The notes below the pieces were generated by a model. It did no database searches. It was not told where the DNA came from and saw only the letters and a program-made list of their open reading frames with translations. From positions 1 to 33,567 of the forward strand of contig JAOUGW010000009.1 in assembly GCA_029865465.1 (NCBI GenBank): a DNA stretch of 33,567 bases. The letters are read 5' to 3'. The stretch's first letter is position 1; each line of letters begins with the position of its first letter. The position numbers and the translations under genes are program-made. Source of the DNA: Gammaproteobacteria bacterium (GTDB lineage: Bacteria; Pseudomonadota; Gammaproteobacteria; Steroidobacterales; Steroidobacteraceae). This document shows positions 11,778 to 21,325 of the stretch, piece after piece.

Positions 11778-11852
11778 TGGGGTGTCGCCAAGTGGTAAGG
11801 CAGCGGGTTTTGATCCCGCCATTCGGAGGTTCGAATCCTTCCACCCCAGCCA
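11778..11852 (+). tRNA. tRNA-Gln(TTG)
   Basis: Cloverleaf: acceptor TGGGGTG/CACCCCA, anticodon stem GCGGG-TTTTGAT-CCCGC (TTG), T-arm GGAGG TTCGAAT CCTTC, encoded CCA. Confidence 0.95.
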
Positions 11853-11878
11853 ACCGAGATTACGGGAGAGGCGCGTAG

Positions 11879-12832
11879 ATGGACGGCCCCATGATGGCGG
11901 TGTTTACGGGCAACGCGAACCCGCAGCTCGCGCAGGACATCGCGCGCTACCTGCAGGTGCCGCTGGGCCGCGCCCACGTCGGTCGCTTCAGTGACGGCGA
12001 AGTCACGGTCGAACTGATGGAGAACGTGCGCGGGCGCGACGTCTTCATCCTGCAGTCGACGTGCCCGCCGGCGAACGATCACCTGATGGAGCTGCTGGTG
12101 ATGGCCGATGCGTGCCGGCGCGCTTCGGCCGCCCGCATCACCGCCGTGATGCCGTATTTCGGCTACGCCCGCCAGGATCGCCGCCCGCGCGCCACGCGCG
12201 TCGCGATCACGGCCAAGGTGGTGGCCAACATGGTGGCCGGGGTGGGCGTGCATCGGGTGCTGACGGTCGACCTGCACGCGGACCAGATCCAGGGGTTCTT
12301 CGACATCCCCGTGGACAACGTTTATTCGTCGCCGGTGCTGCTCGGCGAAGTATGGCGGCAGAAGTACGACGACCTCGTGGTCGTCTCGCCGGACGTCGGC
12401 GGCGTGGTGCGCGCACGGGCGATCGCGAAGCGCCTCGACGACGCGGACCTCGCGATCATCGACAAGCGTCGCGCGCGGGCCAACGTGTCGGAAGTGATGA
12501 ACATCATCGGCGAGGTCGAGGGCAAGAGCTGCGTCCTCGTCGACGACATGGTGGATACCGCGGGCACGCTGTGCCACGCGGCGAAGGCGTTGAAGGACCA
12601 CGGCGCGAAGCGCGTGGTGGCCTACATCACCCACCCGGTGCTTTCGGGCCCCGCGGTGGACCGCATCGAGGCTTCGGCGCTCGACGAGCTGGTGGTGACG
12701 GACACGATCCCGCTGCGTGAGAACGCGCAGGCGTGCCGCAAGATCCGCCAGTTGTCGGTCGCGGGCCTGCTCGCCGAGACGATGCGGCGTATCCGGGACG
12801 AGGAGAGCGTCAGCTCGCTCTACCTGGACTGA
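11879..12832 (+). CDS. prs: Ribose-phosphate pyrophosphokinase
   Basis: [39 protein letters not shown]. Confidence 0.97.
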   Translation: MDGPMMAVFTGNANPQLAQDIARYLQVPLGRAHVGRFSDGEVTVELMENVRGRDVFILQSTCPPANDHLMELLVMADACRRASAARITAVMPYFGYARQDRRPRATRVAITAKVVANMVAGVGVHRVLTVDLHADQIQGFFDIPVDNVYSSPVLLGEVWRQKYDDLVVVSPDVGGVVRARAIAKRLDDADLAIIDKRRARANVSEVMNIIGEVEGKSCVLVDDMVDTAGTLCHAAKALKDHGAKRVVAYITHPVLSGPAVDRIEASALDELVVTDTIPLRENAQACRKIRQLSVAGLLAETMRRIRDEESVSSLYLD

Positions 12833-12839
12833 CTTTGGT

Positions 12840-12870
12840 GTCGTCGAGTACTGGTCGCGGACTCGACGGC
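12840..12870 (+). promoter_or_regulatory. Strong hairpin in the prs-rplY intergenic leader
   Basis: CGTCGAGT (12842-12849)/ACTCGACG (12861-12868), extendable by a T.G and a G-C pair; loop 11 nt. Confidence 0.6.
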
Positions 12871-12895
12871 TTGTTGTTGTCAACTGGAGATACTC

Positions 12896-13618
12896 ATGAA
12901 AACCGCTTTCGAACTCGTCGCCGAGTTCCGTGACGCGCAGGGCAAAGGTGCGAGCCGCCGCCTGCGTCACGCGAACAAGGTCCCCGCCATCCTCTACGGT
13001 GGCCACCGTGATGCGCGCGCGCTGTCGCTCGATCACACCAAGCTGCTGCTGCTGCTCGACAACGAGCGCTTCTACTCGACGATCATCAACCTGAGGGTCG
13101 GCGAGCTGAACCAGGCGGCGATCCTCAAGGACGTGCAGCGTCACCCGGCGAGGAACGCAATCGTTCACATCGACCTGCAGCGCGTCCTCGACGACGAGAA
13201 GATCCGCATCACGATCCCGCTGCACTACAAGGGCGAGGCCGGTTCGCCGGGCGTCAAGAAGGGCGGCGTGGTTTCGCACCTGCGCAACGAGGTCGAGATC
13301 ACCTGCCTGCCGAAGGACCTGCCGGAGTTCATCGAGGTCGACCTGTCGGCTGTTGATCTGAACCAGATGCTGTACCTTGCGGATCTCAACGTGCCGGCAG
13401 GCGTCGAGGTCCCCGAGCTGACGCATGGCCGCAACGCGCCGATCGTCTCGATCCACCACGCGCGCGCAGCCGAAGAGCCGGAAGCGGTGGCGGGTGCCGA
13501 AGCGGCAGCGGGAGCTGCGCCTGCGGCGACTCCGGCGGCGGGTGCGGCAGCGGCCAAGCCGGCGGCAGGTGCGGCAGCAGCCAAGCCGGCCGAAGCCAAG
13601 AAGGACGCCAAGAAGTAA
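12896..13618 (+). CDS. rplY: 50S ribosomal protein L25/general stress protein Ctc, with Ala/Lys/Pro-rich C-terminal tail
   Basis: AEFRDAQGKGASRRLRHANKVPAILYGG; two-domain TL5/Ctc layout; AAAKPAAGAAAAKPAEAKKDAKK tail. Confidence 0.95.
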   Translation: MKTAFELVAEFRDAQGKGASRRLRHANKVPAILYGGHRDARALSLDHTKLLLLLDNERFYSTIINLRVGELNQAAILKDVQRHPARNAIVHIDLQRVLDDEKIRITIPLHYKGEAGSPGVKKGGVVSHLRNEVEITCLPKDLPEFIEVDLSAVDLNQMLYLADLNVPAGVEVPELTHGRNAPIVSIHHARAAEEPEAVAGAEAAAGAAPAATPAAGAAAAKPAAGAAAAKPAEAKKDAKK

Positions 13619-13625
13619 CGCGAAC

Positions 13626-13658
13626 GCTCCGGCCGCAGTGCATGCGGCCGGGGGGAGC
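13626..13658 (+). promoter_or_regulatory. GC-rich hairpin just 5' of the rplY-pth terminator-like hairpin
   Basis: GCTCC-GGCCGC / GCGGCC-(4 nt)-GGAGC around loop AGTGCAT. Confidence 0.5.
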
Positions 13659-13696
13659 GGGCCGTCCTGCACGGGGCGGCCCGACTTTCGTTTTTT
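13658..13696 (+). terminator. Rho-independent terminator/attenuator between rplY and pth
   Basis: Perfect 7-bp stem CGGGCCG/CGGCCCG, 12-nt loop, followed by actttcgTTTTTT. Confidence 0.75.
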
Positions 13697-13714
13697 CCAG
13701 GCAGAACGATCATC

Positions 13715-14305
13715 ATGGCCGGCACACCGTTGCAGATCGTGGTCGGGCTCGGCAATCCGGGACCCGAGCACCGGCTCACGCGCCACAACGCGGGATTCTG
13801 GTTCGTCGACGCGCTTGCCTACCGGCACGGCGCGCAGTTTCGTGCGCACGCGCGCTACCAGGGCGAGATCGCCAGGGTGGTCGTCGAGGGCACGGAGCTG
13901 GTGCTGCTGAAGCCGCAGACGTACATGAACCGCAGCGGTCTTTCGATCCGCGCGCTCATGGATTACATCAAGGCGCCCGTGTCGGCCGTGCTCGTCGTGC
14001 ACGACGACCTCGACCTGCCTTGCGGCGTCGCGCGACTCAAGCTCGGCGGCGGTCACGGCGGCCACAACGGCCTGCGCGACACCATCACCCACTGCGGTGC
14101 CGAATTCTGGCGCCTGCGGCTCGGCATCGGCCATCCGGGCGACAAGTCGCAGGTCATCGATTACGTGCTGCAGCGTGCACGGCCGGACGAGGAGAACGCC
14201 ATCGTCGATGCAATCGACGCCGGTCTCGACTCGCTCTCCCTGCTGCTGCGCGAAGGCGCCGAGAAGGCGATGAACCGCCTCCATACCAAAGCGATCAGCG
14301 AGTAG
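13715..14305 (+). CDS. pth: Peptidyl-tRNA hydrolase
   Basis: [46 protein letters not shown]. Confidence 0.97.
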   Translation: MAGTPLQIVVGLGNPGPEHRLTRHNAGFWFVDALAYRHGAQFRAHARYQGEIARVVVEGTELVLLKPQTYMNRSGLSIRALMDYIKAPVSAVLVVHDDLDLPCGVARLKLGGGHGGHNGLRDTITHCGAEFWRLRLGIGHPGDKSQVIDYVLQRARPDEENAIVDAIDAGLDSLSLLLREGAEKAMNRLHTKAISE

Positions 14306-14315
14306 CCACCAGACC

Positions 14316-15413
14316 ATGGGCATCAAGTGCGGCATCGTCGGCCTCCCCAACGTGGGCAAGTCGACGCTCTTCAACGCGGTCACGCAGGCGCAGAACGCCG
14401 CGGCCGCGAATTATCCGTTCTGCACGATCGACCCGAACGTGGGCGTCGTGCCGGTGCCGGACCTGCGCCTCAAGGCGCTGGCCGACATCGTCAAGCCCGA
14501 GAAGATCCTGCCCACGACGGTCGAGTTCGTCGATATCGCCGGCCTCGTGGCGGGTGCGTCGAAAGGCGAAGGGCTCGGCAACAAGTTCCTGGCGCACATC
14601 CGTGAAACCGATGCCATCGCGCACGTGGTGCGCTGCTTCGTCAACGACGACATCGTGCACGTCGCGGGCCGCATCGACCCGCTCGGCGACATCGACGTCA
14701 TCAACACCGAACTCGCGCTCGCCGACCTCGACACCGTCGAGCGTGCGCACCGCCGCGCCGAGAAGGACGCCAAGACGGGCGACAAGGACGCCGTGCGCCT
14801 GCGCGACCTCCTGAAGCGCATGCAGGAGCACCTCGATGCGGGCAAGCCGGCGCGCACTCTGCCGCTCGACCCGCTCTCGGAGCGCCCGCTGCTGCGCGAC
14901 TGCCACCTGCTCACGCTCAAGCCGATGATGTACGTGGCCAACGTGGCCGAGGGCGGCTTCGCGAATAATCCGTACCTCGACGCGGTGCGCGAACGCGCTG
15001 CGACCGAAGGCGCGGACGTCGTGCCCGTGTGCGCCGCGATCGAAGCCGAGATCGCGCAGCTCGACGAGGGCGATCGCCTCGCGTTTCTCGAGGAACTCGG
15101 GCTGCACGAGCCGGGCCTCGACCGCGTCATCCGCGCGGCGTATCACCTGCTCGGATTGCTGACGTTCTTCACGGCGGGCCCAAAGGAAGTGCGAGCCTGG
15201 ACGACGCACCTCGGTGCGCATGCACCGCAGGCGGCCGGCGAGATCCACACGGACTTCGAGAAGGGCTTCATCCGCGCCGAGGTGATCGCCTACAGCGACT
15301 TCATCGCCTGCAAGGGCGAGCAGGGCGCGAAAGAGGCCGGCAAGATGCGGCTCGAGGGCAAGGAGTACGTCGTGCGCGAGGGCGACGTGATGCACTTCCG
15401 CTTCAACGTCTGA
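14316..15413 (+). CDS. ychF: Redox-regulated ATPase YchF (Obg family)
   Basis: [52 protein letters not shown]-terminal TGS domain. Confidence 0.97.
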   Translation: MGIKCGIVGLPNVGKSTLFNAVTQAQNAAAANYPFCTIDPNVGVVPVPDLRLKALADIVKPEKILPTTVEFVDIAGLVAGASKGEGLGNKFLAHIRETDAIAHVVRCFVNDDIVHVAGRIDPLGDIDVINTELALADLDTVERAHRRAEKDAKTGDKDAVRLRDLLKRMQEHLDAGKPARTLPLDPLSERPLLRDCHLLTLKPMMYVANVAEGGFANNPYLDAVRERAATEGADVVPVCAAIEAEIAQLDEGDRLAFLEELGLHEPGLDRVIRAAYHLLGLLTFFTAGPKEVRAWTTHLGAHAPQAAGEIHTDFEKGFIRAEVIAYSDFIACKGEQGAKEAGKMRLEGKEYVVREGDVMHFRFNV

Positions 15414-15466
15414 CGCTCACCTCGCCTGCGCGTGCAATCGGCCGCAGGCCGGGTGAGGGTCGTGGC

Positions 15467-15546
15467 GTCCGATCCGACCTGTCCTGTCGCGCTTGGAAAG
15501 GCAGACACGCGCGCGCCAAGACAGGTCGGATCGGACCCCTGCGCCT
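15467..15546. repeat. Long inverted repeat (17-bp perfect arms) in ychF downstream region
   Basis: GTCCGATCCGACCTGTC (15467-15483) and exact reverse complement GACAGGTCGGATCGGAC (15530-15546); CGACCTGTC recurs at 15561-15569. Confidence 0.85.
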
Positions 15547-15599
15547 CGCGCGACCTGTCGCCGCAACCTTCTCCCGCGGACGCGGGCGAGAGAGACGCT

Positions 15600-16958
15600 T
15601 CAGTGCGGCACGGCGTCCTTCACGACGTCCAGCGCGTCCATCAGGCCGAACTTCTTCTTTTTCTTCGGCTGCTCGGCCGGTGCCGTGACGTCAGTGGACG
15701 AGCCTTCGCCGCCCTCCGCGGAGCCGTCTTCCACCGCGTCGCCACCGCCCATCGCCGGCATGCCCAGCATCGTGAAGGCCACCGACTTCACGCGCACCTT
15801 GAGCGCCCAGTCGGGTTCCCAGGCGATCTTCGGGTCCGTTGGACGCGGCGGGTGCGCAAGGTTCAACTCCGTGCCGTACGCAATCATGCGCAGCATTGCG
15901 CCCGCTGATTCCTCGCCATCGCCGAAGATGCCCTTCGGCACGTCGCAACGGGTCGTCGTCGGTGGCAGCAGCACTTTCTCCTTCAGCCACTGGTCGACTG
16001 ACTTGTTGGTCTGGTAGTCGACGAGACCGAAGCCGGAGTCGGGCAGTTCGCTCGATGTCCACAGCGTCATTTCGGCCCCTTCGCCGGACTCGTCGCCCTT
16101 GCCGCCCATGGCGGCAATGAAGTAGCCGCGCGCCGTGGGCAGCGCCTGCCAGCTGAGCTGTGTCACGCCGTTCGCTTGCGCCTGCTGCAGGGCGATTGCC
16201 GGCATGATGTCCTGCGCCGGCGGCAGCGTGAACTTGAAGCTCTCAGGCACGCCCTGGCCGGTGAACGAGTGCTCGCCCGCGAACGTTGCGCCGTCGGGCA
16301 CGAGGCGGTTGTCGACGGGATTCGGCCAGACGGGACGGCCCGGTGCCGAATGCGTGCCGCGCTGCGTGGCGCGCCGGCCCTTGAAGATGTCGCCGAACTC
16401 CTTGATCGTGCTCGTCTCGAAGTCCACGACCTTCGGCTGCCCCGGCCGGATGGTCGTCCCGCAGCCCCAGTAGAGCTTGATCTTGCCTTTTGGTTGCTCG
16501 GTCGGCTCCTCGATGGAATCATCCCCGCGGTCGGTGGGAACCGGCTTGGCCTGCGGCAGTACCTTGAGTTGCAGTGTCGGCGCAAGCTTGGTGCCCGGCG
16601 GCACGGCCTGCAGGGCTTCGGCGAGGCTCGGGTTGCGGCTGGTGCGCAGCGTCACGTCGACGTAGCTGCCGCTGCCGCCCGCACGCGTCAGGCCGAACTG
16701 GTTCCCCTTCTTTTTTCCGCCGAACAGTGCCGACATCGGCGTGTCGCCGCCGCCGCCGCCCATCATCATGCCGGCCATGCCGCCCATCCCGCCGGGCGAC
16801 GCGAACGTGGCGATGTCGATCCAGCCCTGGGCGATCGGGGGCTTGTCGGGCGGGCGGACCGGCGCGGGCTGTTGCGCCCACGCGGCAGGCGTCAGGGCGG
16901 CGGATACGAGGGTGCAGGCCATCAGGAAACGCTGGAAGCTGGTCGAGGCGTGGTTCAC
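15600..16958 (-). CDS. Secreted hypothetical protein with Met/Gly-rich low-complexity stretch
   Basis: GTG start at 16958 preceded by GGAGGAG; signal peptide FLMACTLVSAALTPAAWAQ; MGGMAGMMMGGGGGD near N-terminus. Confidence 0.75.
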   Translation of the reverse strand: MNHASTSFQRFLMACTLVSAALTPAAWAQQPAPVRPPDKPPIAQGWIDIATFASPGGMGGMAGMMMGGGGGDTPMSALFGGKKKGNQFGLTRAGGSGSYVDVTLRTSRNPSLAEALQAVPPGTKLAPTLQLKVLPQAKPVPTDRGDDSIEEPTEQPKGKIKLYWGCGTTIRPGQPKVVDFETSTIKEFGDIFKGRRATQRGTHSAPGRPVWPNPVDNRLVPDGATFAGEHSFTGQGVPESFKFTLPPAQDIMPAIALQQAQANGVTQLSWQALPTARGYFIAAMGGKGDESGEGAEMTLWTSSELPDSGFGLVDYQTNKSVDQWLKEKVLLPPTTTRCDVPKGIFGDGEESAGAMLRMIAYGTELNLAHPPRPTDPKIAWEPDWALKVRVKSVAFTMLGMPAMGGGDAVEDGSAEGGEGSSTDVTAPAEQPKKKKKFGLMDALDVVKDAVPH

Positions 16959-17129
16959 GGCAGTCTCCTCCGGACGAATGACCCATTGCTCTGCGTCTAA
17001 GTTTCGCACGACACCTCGCCGACAGCACCTGCGGAAAGCCATCCCCGACCTTGACGAGGGGCCTGACCCTCCGGACAATTCGCGGTCCCCAGCGGCCCGC
17101 ATCCTGCCCGGCCGCAATCCGAACCTCGT

Positions 17130-17197
<68 letters not shown>

Positions 17198-17206
<9 letters not shown>

Positions 17207-17857
17207 AATCCACTTCCCGGTCGACGCGTCCATTGGCGTGCGCGCCGATGGGCTGGCAGCGAGCGTCAGCAGCAACCCCGCCAGGATGCCGACCGTGGCC
17301 ATGCCGATGTCTTTCTGCGCGTCCCACTCATCTCCCTGGGTCCCGAGGTAGGCCACGCCGAGGTCGCCGCCGAATATTTCCGCCGCCCCCCATTCGATCA
17401 GCTCGTAGACGACCGAGTGCGCCATGAGAAACGTCACGGGCATGACGTAGCGCCAGATGCGCTGTGGACTGGCGCGCGCCGCGAACAATTCCCACACCGC
17501 CGGGAACATCAGCAGCCCGTAGCAGAAGTGCACGAAGCGGTCGTAGTGGTTGCGGCCTGCCGCCGGGCCCGGTCCGGTCCCTGCGCCCTGCAGGTGCAAC
17601 CACTCGCGCCAGGGCACCTCGCTGTAGGTGTAGTGCGCGCCGATCTCATGCAGCACGAAGAAAACGAAGACGCACGTGTACGCGCGGTTGGAGAAACGCA
17701 GGGTGCGCGACGTCGCCACCAACAGGGGCACGGCGACGAAGACCAGCACGTTCTCGAGCAGCCAGTCCTGCCGGTAGGACGGCGCGATCGCCAGCGCGGC
17801 CCAGATTGCGCTGAAGGCGAGCAGCAGGACCGCGGGGTAACGTTCTGCAGGTTTCAT
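17198..17857 (-). CDS. DUF2238/YjdF-like inner membrane protein
   Basis: Multi-TM; HYDRFVHFCYGLLM, VYELIEWGAAEIFGGDLGVAYLGTQGDEWDAQKDIGMATVG signature region. Confidence 0.85.
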
Positions 17858-18003
17858 CCGGGGCCGCCTTCTGATCGGGCAGGCCCATTATGCGGGCGCT
17901 GCCGGGCGGTTGTAAGCGGGCGCTCCCGAAGGGCCTGACGCCGGCAGTGGCGTGCCGGATGGTCGCGATGACGGGAGCCGCGAGGCGCGGCATCATCCGG
18001 CGC

Positions 18004-18222
18004 ATGGAAACCCGCATCCCCGACTTCGGCGACGTGGTTGGCCTCACGCGGCTCTACCGGCAGACCATCGACATCATCCGCTCGATGGACATCGCCGAGT
18101 CGGACAAGCAGGCACTGATCGCGGAGATCGAGGCGCAGTACAAGGCGGCGAAGGCGGCGGCGGAGTCCGGTGACGACTCGCAGTTCTGGCCGCTGAAGCC
18201 GCCGGGGACGAAGAGCGGATAA
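18004..18222 (+). CDS. Small hypothetical protein (72 aa)
   Basis: METRIPDFGDVVGLTRLYRQTIDIIRSMDIAESDKQALIAEIEAQYKAAKAA; plausible charged helical protein; start chosen inside longer ORF 17890-18222. Confidence 0.5.
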   Translation: METRIPDFGDVVGLTRLYRQTIDIIRSMDIAESDKQALIAEIEAQYKAAKAAAESGDDSQFWPLKPPGTKSG

Positions 18223-18246
18223 CTGAATCGCGACGGGGGGCGTCGT

Positions 18247-18666
18247 CTAATCGAAGTAGCGGCGACCCTGGTTGGAGCCCGCCTGGCCCTGGCCCGCGCC
18301 GAGAGCCGGATTCCTCCGGATCTGGTACATGAAGAACAGGGCCGCCGGGATGAGCAGAACCAGCAGGATCCCCATGAGATAGAGAGCGAAGTTACCTGGC
18401 GTGAAACTCTGCACGTTGAATTCAAGCTGGAGTCGGTCGATGAAGAAGAAAGCGCGCCTGGTCTCGACGAATACCATGAATGCGCCAAGTCCTGCGCCGA
18501 GGAGGAATAGGGCCGAAACCACCGCGGCCTGATAGCGGCTGAGGCGGCTGCCGGCGAAATAGGCCGTCACCAGATAGCCGGTAATCAATGTCAGCAGGAC
18601 CCCAAACGCGGTGACGCCGTTCGACACGGCGAGCAAGTGAAGTTGCCAGAGTTCTGCCTGGGTCAT
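18247..18666 (-). CDS. Hypothetical membrane protein, 3-4 TM segments
   Basis: Hydrophobic segments GVTAFGVLLTLITGYLV, AAVVSALFLLGAGLGAFMVFV, FALYLMGILLVLLIPAALFFM. Confidence 0.65.
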   Translation of the reverse strand: MTQAELWQLHLLAVSNGVTAFGVLLTLITGYLVTAYFAGSRLSRYQAAVVSALFLLGAGLGAFMVFVETRRAFFFIDRLQLEFNVQSFTPGNFALYLMGILLVLLIPAALFFMYQIRRNPALGAGQGQAGSNQGRRYFD

Positions 18667-18759
18667 TGCCGGATCTCCCGAAGTAGTGGCGTCAGTGCAA
18701 GTGCTGCAAGTCAGCCTGATTCACATCGTCCCCATTTCAGCCCGTCACAGCGTCGCCGT

Positions 18760-18786
18760 CGCAGCCGCTGCACCGATGCGGCTGCG
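18760..18786. repeat. 9-bp perfect inverted repeat just downstream of the GT4-DgkA stop
   Basis: CGCAGCCGC (18760-18768)/GCGGCTGCG (18778-18786), loop 9 nt; no clear T-tract. Confidence 0.55.
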
Positions 18787-18790
18787 GCAG

Positions 18791-20491
18791 TCACCCGCCG
18801 AAGACGTCCAGCAGCAGCGCAGCAGCGACGACGACGGCGCCCACGCTGAGGACCAGCACGGCGGCCGCACCGCAATCCTTTGCGACCCTGATCTGCGGAT
18901 GCTGCTCGGGATGCAGGCGATCGGCGAGTTGCTCGAGCGCCGTGTTGAAGAGTTCTGCGGCGAGCACGGCCACGGTCGTGAGCGCCACGAGAGCCCACCA
19001 GACGGGCGCCGGCCGCAACCAGACCAACGCCGCAAGTGCGACGGCGGCGGCGAGTGCGTGCGTGCGGAAGCTGCTCTCGGCGCGAAGCGCGTACGCAATG
19101 CCGGCGAGGGCAAATCGTAGACGTTCAGGAAACGGCCGGTTCTTCAATCTGGGCCCCAATGGATCCGGATCACGGAACCAACGAATGGCTCCGGTGGCAA
19201 CGGTGCCCTGCGACGGGCCGGTGCACCAATCAAGTAATCTCTGCGTGATGACGATAGCACACGGACGAGCTGGCATTTGCGACCGGCCTGGCAGCGAGCT
19301 GGCAGATATCAGTCCATCCCCGGCCGCGCGGCGGTTGCCATCTGCTCCCGGCAGCGTGACGCGGCCATCTCCCGCGACGCGAGTGCCCGCGAGGACATCC
19401 GCTATGGTCTGGTGCCATTTCTCGATGACGACCTCGATGTCGAAGCGGGACCGAATGCGCACCATTGCCTGCCTGCCCATTGCGGCGCGGCGACTCTCGT
19501 CTCTGAGCAGCCCGATGACGGCGGCGGGCAGTTCACGCTCGTCATCGAACAGTATTCCGGAGACACCGTTCTCCACCACGTCGATCGGGCCACCCGCGTT
19601 CCTGGTGACGACAGGCACGCCCAGCAGTCCGAACTCGGCGGCGCTGATGCAGAAGGTCTCCCCGGCGCCGGTCGGGTTGGTTACGGCCACCTTGGCCTGC
19701 CGCAGGAGCCGCCACTTGTCCGCCCCCAGGATGCCGTGAAACACGATGTCGTCCCGCAGTCTCCCGTGCTCTGTGACGTACCTGGCGATCCGCCGCTCGT
19801 ATCTCGGGGATGCGAGGCCCAGCGGGCCGAGTGCAGCGCGTTCGTCATAGAGCCGCCGGGATCCCACCACGTGCAGTCTTGCGGTGGGGACGGCCTCGAC
19901 GATATCGCCCCAGTACCGGGCGAGAACATGGAATCCTTTGCGCCTGACGAGACTGCCCATGTAGAAGACGTTGTCCTGCATGGGCGGCTGCGGTTCGCCG
20001 GGGCAGGTCCGGGCAACCACTGCGTTGAAGATGTAGTCCGATTTCTGGAAGACGTCCTCATCCCGCAGGCGTTCGTGCTGTTCCCGGCTCACGCACAGGT
20101 ATCGGGCGACGCCAGGCAGCCGCGCGCAGGCCCGCAGTGTCCTGCGACTCGAGTAGTTGTGCGCCCAGACGAGGACGCTCTGCTGCATGGACCTGAGCAG
20201 CGCCAGGTTCGGCAGAACCTCGGAGTCCCGGAGGATCACGATCTCCTCGCCCGCGGACCGGATCGCCGCCGCCGCGTCCCGCAGGTCCTGCACGACGACG
20301 CGGCGGATTCCAGGCGGGTGGTTGCCCGCAGCCGTAACGTACATCGACACCTGATGCGTGCGGGCGAGGTGCGTGGCGACGAGGAAGAACATGTACTCGG
20401 TGCCGCCTATCCCCGGATTCCCGGCCTCCACATCGCGCAGGTCCGCCGAGCGGATCCGTCGTGTGTCCAGGAAGAATGCGATTCGGGCCAT
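18791..20491 (-). CDS. GT4-family glycosyltransferase fused in frame to a DgkA-type diacylglycerol/undecaprenol kinase domain
   Basis: Residues ~1-370 GT4 (GGTEYMF, FYMGSLVRRKGFHVL, GAGETFCISAAEFGLLGVPVV with E-x7-E); residues ~450-566 DgkA (KNRPFPERLRFALAG, AESSFRTHA, AELFNTALEQLADR, RVAKDCGAAAV); no stop in the 566-aa frame. Confidence 0.85.
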   Translation of the reverse strand: MARIAFFLDTRRIRSADLRDVEAGNPGIGGTEYMFFLVATHLARTHQVSMYVTAAGNHPPGIRRVVVQDLRDAAAAIRSAGEEIVILRDSEVLPNLALLRSMQQSVLVWAHNYSSRRTLRACARLPGVARYLCVSREQHERLRDEDVFQKSDYIFNAVVARTCPGEPQPPMQDNVFYMGSLVRRKGFHVLARYWGDIVEAVPTARLHVVGSRRLYDERAALGPLGLASPRYERRIARYVTEHGRLRDDIVFHGILGADKWRLLRQAKVAVTNPTGAGETFCISAAEFGLLGVPVVTRNAGGPIDVVENGVSGILFDDERELPAAVIGLLRDESRRAAMGRQAMVRIRSRFDIEVVIEKWHQTIADVLAGTRVAGDGRVTLPGADGNRRAAGDGLISASSLPGRSQMPARPCAIVITQRLLDWCTGPSQGTVATGAIRWFRDPDPLGPRLKNRPFPERLRFALAGIAYALRAESSFRTHALAAAVALAALVWLRPAPVWWALVALTTVAVLAAELFNTALEQLADRLHPEQHPQIRVAKDCGAAAVLVLSVGAVVVAAALLLDVFGG

Positions 20492-20524
20492 GCAGCGGTT
20501 CCCTGGGGTGCCGACTTGCGCGAT

Positions 20525-21250
20525 TCAGCACCCGGCCGCCGGTTGTCGGCCCCAGGTCCTGGCGCGCCGCGACAGGTACGAGTGCCACAGCAGCCGTGCC
20601 GCCACCGCGCGCCACGGACGCCAGCGCATGGCGAATGCCGCGGCTTCGTCACTCGACGGCACTGTGCGCAATCCCCGCAATTCCGCCATCGATTTATGCA
20701 GGCCGAGATCGCCGGGTGGCCACACGTCGGGACGGCGCAGCGCCAGCAACAGGTACACGCCGGCAGTCCAGGGTCCGATGCCCGGGATCCGTGTCAACGC
20801 CGCGCCGGCATCCGCATCCGGCATGCGGGCGACGCGCTCAAGCGATACTGTGCCGCTCTCCAGTTGCGCTGCCAGCCCGACGACGTAGCGCGCCTTCTGC
20901 CGCGTGAACCCCAGCGCCAGGAGCGCGGATTCGCCGGGCTCCAGCACCCGCGCAGGAGTTACCTCGCCGCCGAGGTGCAGGTCCAGCCTGGCGTAGAGCG
21001 CCGCGGCCGACGCCAGCGAAACCTGCTGCTCGAGGATGATCCGCACCAGCGTCGGAAAGCCGCGGGGTCGCGACCACAGCGGTGGCGGGCCGAACTCGTC
21101 GCAGATGCGCGCAAGACGCTGGTCGCGCGCGGCCAGTTCGCTCACCGCAGCGAGCAGCGATGCCCGATTCAGGCCAGGAGACGCCAACGCTCGGGGTTCC
21201 GCACGGGAATGGGACTTGGTGGTCAGCATCGCCTTGACTGAAAGCGGCAA
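20525..21250 (-). CDS. DNA-3-methyladenine glycosylase (AlkA-like, HhH-GPD superfamily)
   Basis: IILEQQVSLASAAALYARL; HhH-GPD LTRIPGIGPWTAGVYLLLALRRPDVWPPGDLGL with catalytic Asp. Confidence 0.88.
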   Translation of the reverse strand: MPLSVKAMLTTKSHSRAEPRALASPGLNRASLLAAVSELAARDQRLARICDEFGPPPLWSRPRGFPTLVRIILEQQVSLASAAALYARLDLHLGGEVTPARVLEPGESALLALGFTRQKARYVVGLAAQLESGTVSLERVARMPDADAGAALTRIPGIGPWTAGVYLLLALRRPDVWPPGDLGLHKSMAELRGLRTVPSSDEAAAFAMRWRPWRAVAARLLWHSYLSRRARTWGRQPAAGC

Positions 21251-21325
21251 CAGCCGTGGCCTGGATGCGGCCGAGAATACCCGTCCCCATCACGGTACGG
21301 TACGCCACCCGTCGGATCGAACGAC

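Noticed and set aside
11663-14383. 906-aa minus-strand ORF
   Set aside because: Antisense to ispE, tRNA-Gln, prs, rplY, pth; Arg/His/Asp-rich composition typical of shadow ORFs in GC-rich DNA.
16741-16800. Repetitive Met/Gly codons as a possible tandem repeat or metal-binding module
   Set aside because: Short low-complexity stretch only; no regular period or His/Cys pattern.
19277-21241. 654-aa plus-strand ORF
   Set aside because: Antisense to the GT domain and AlkA-like gene; low-information composition.
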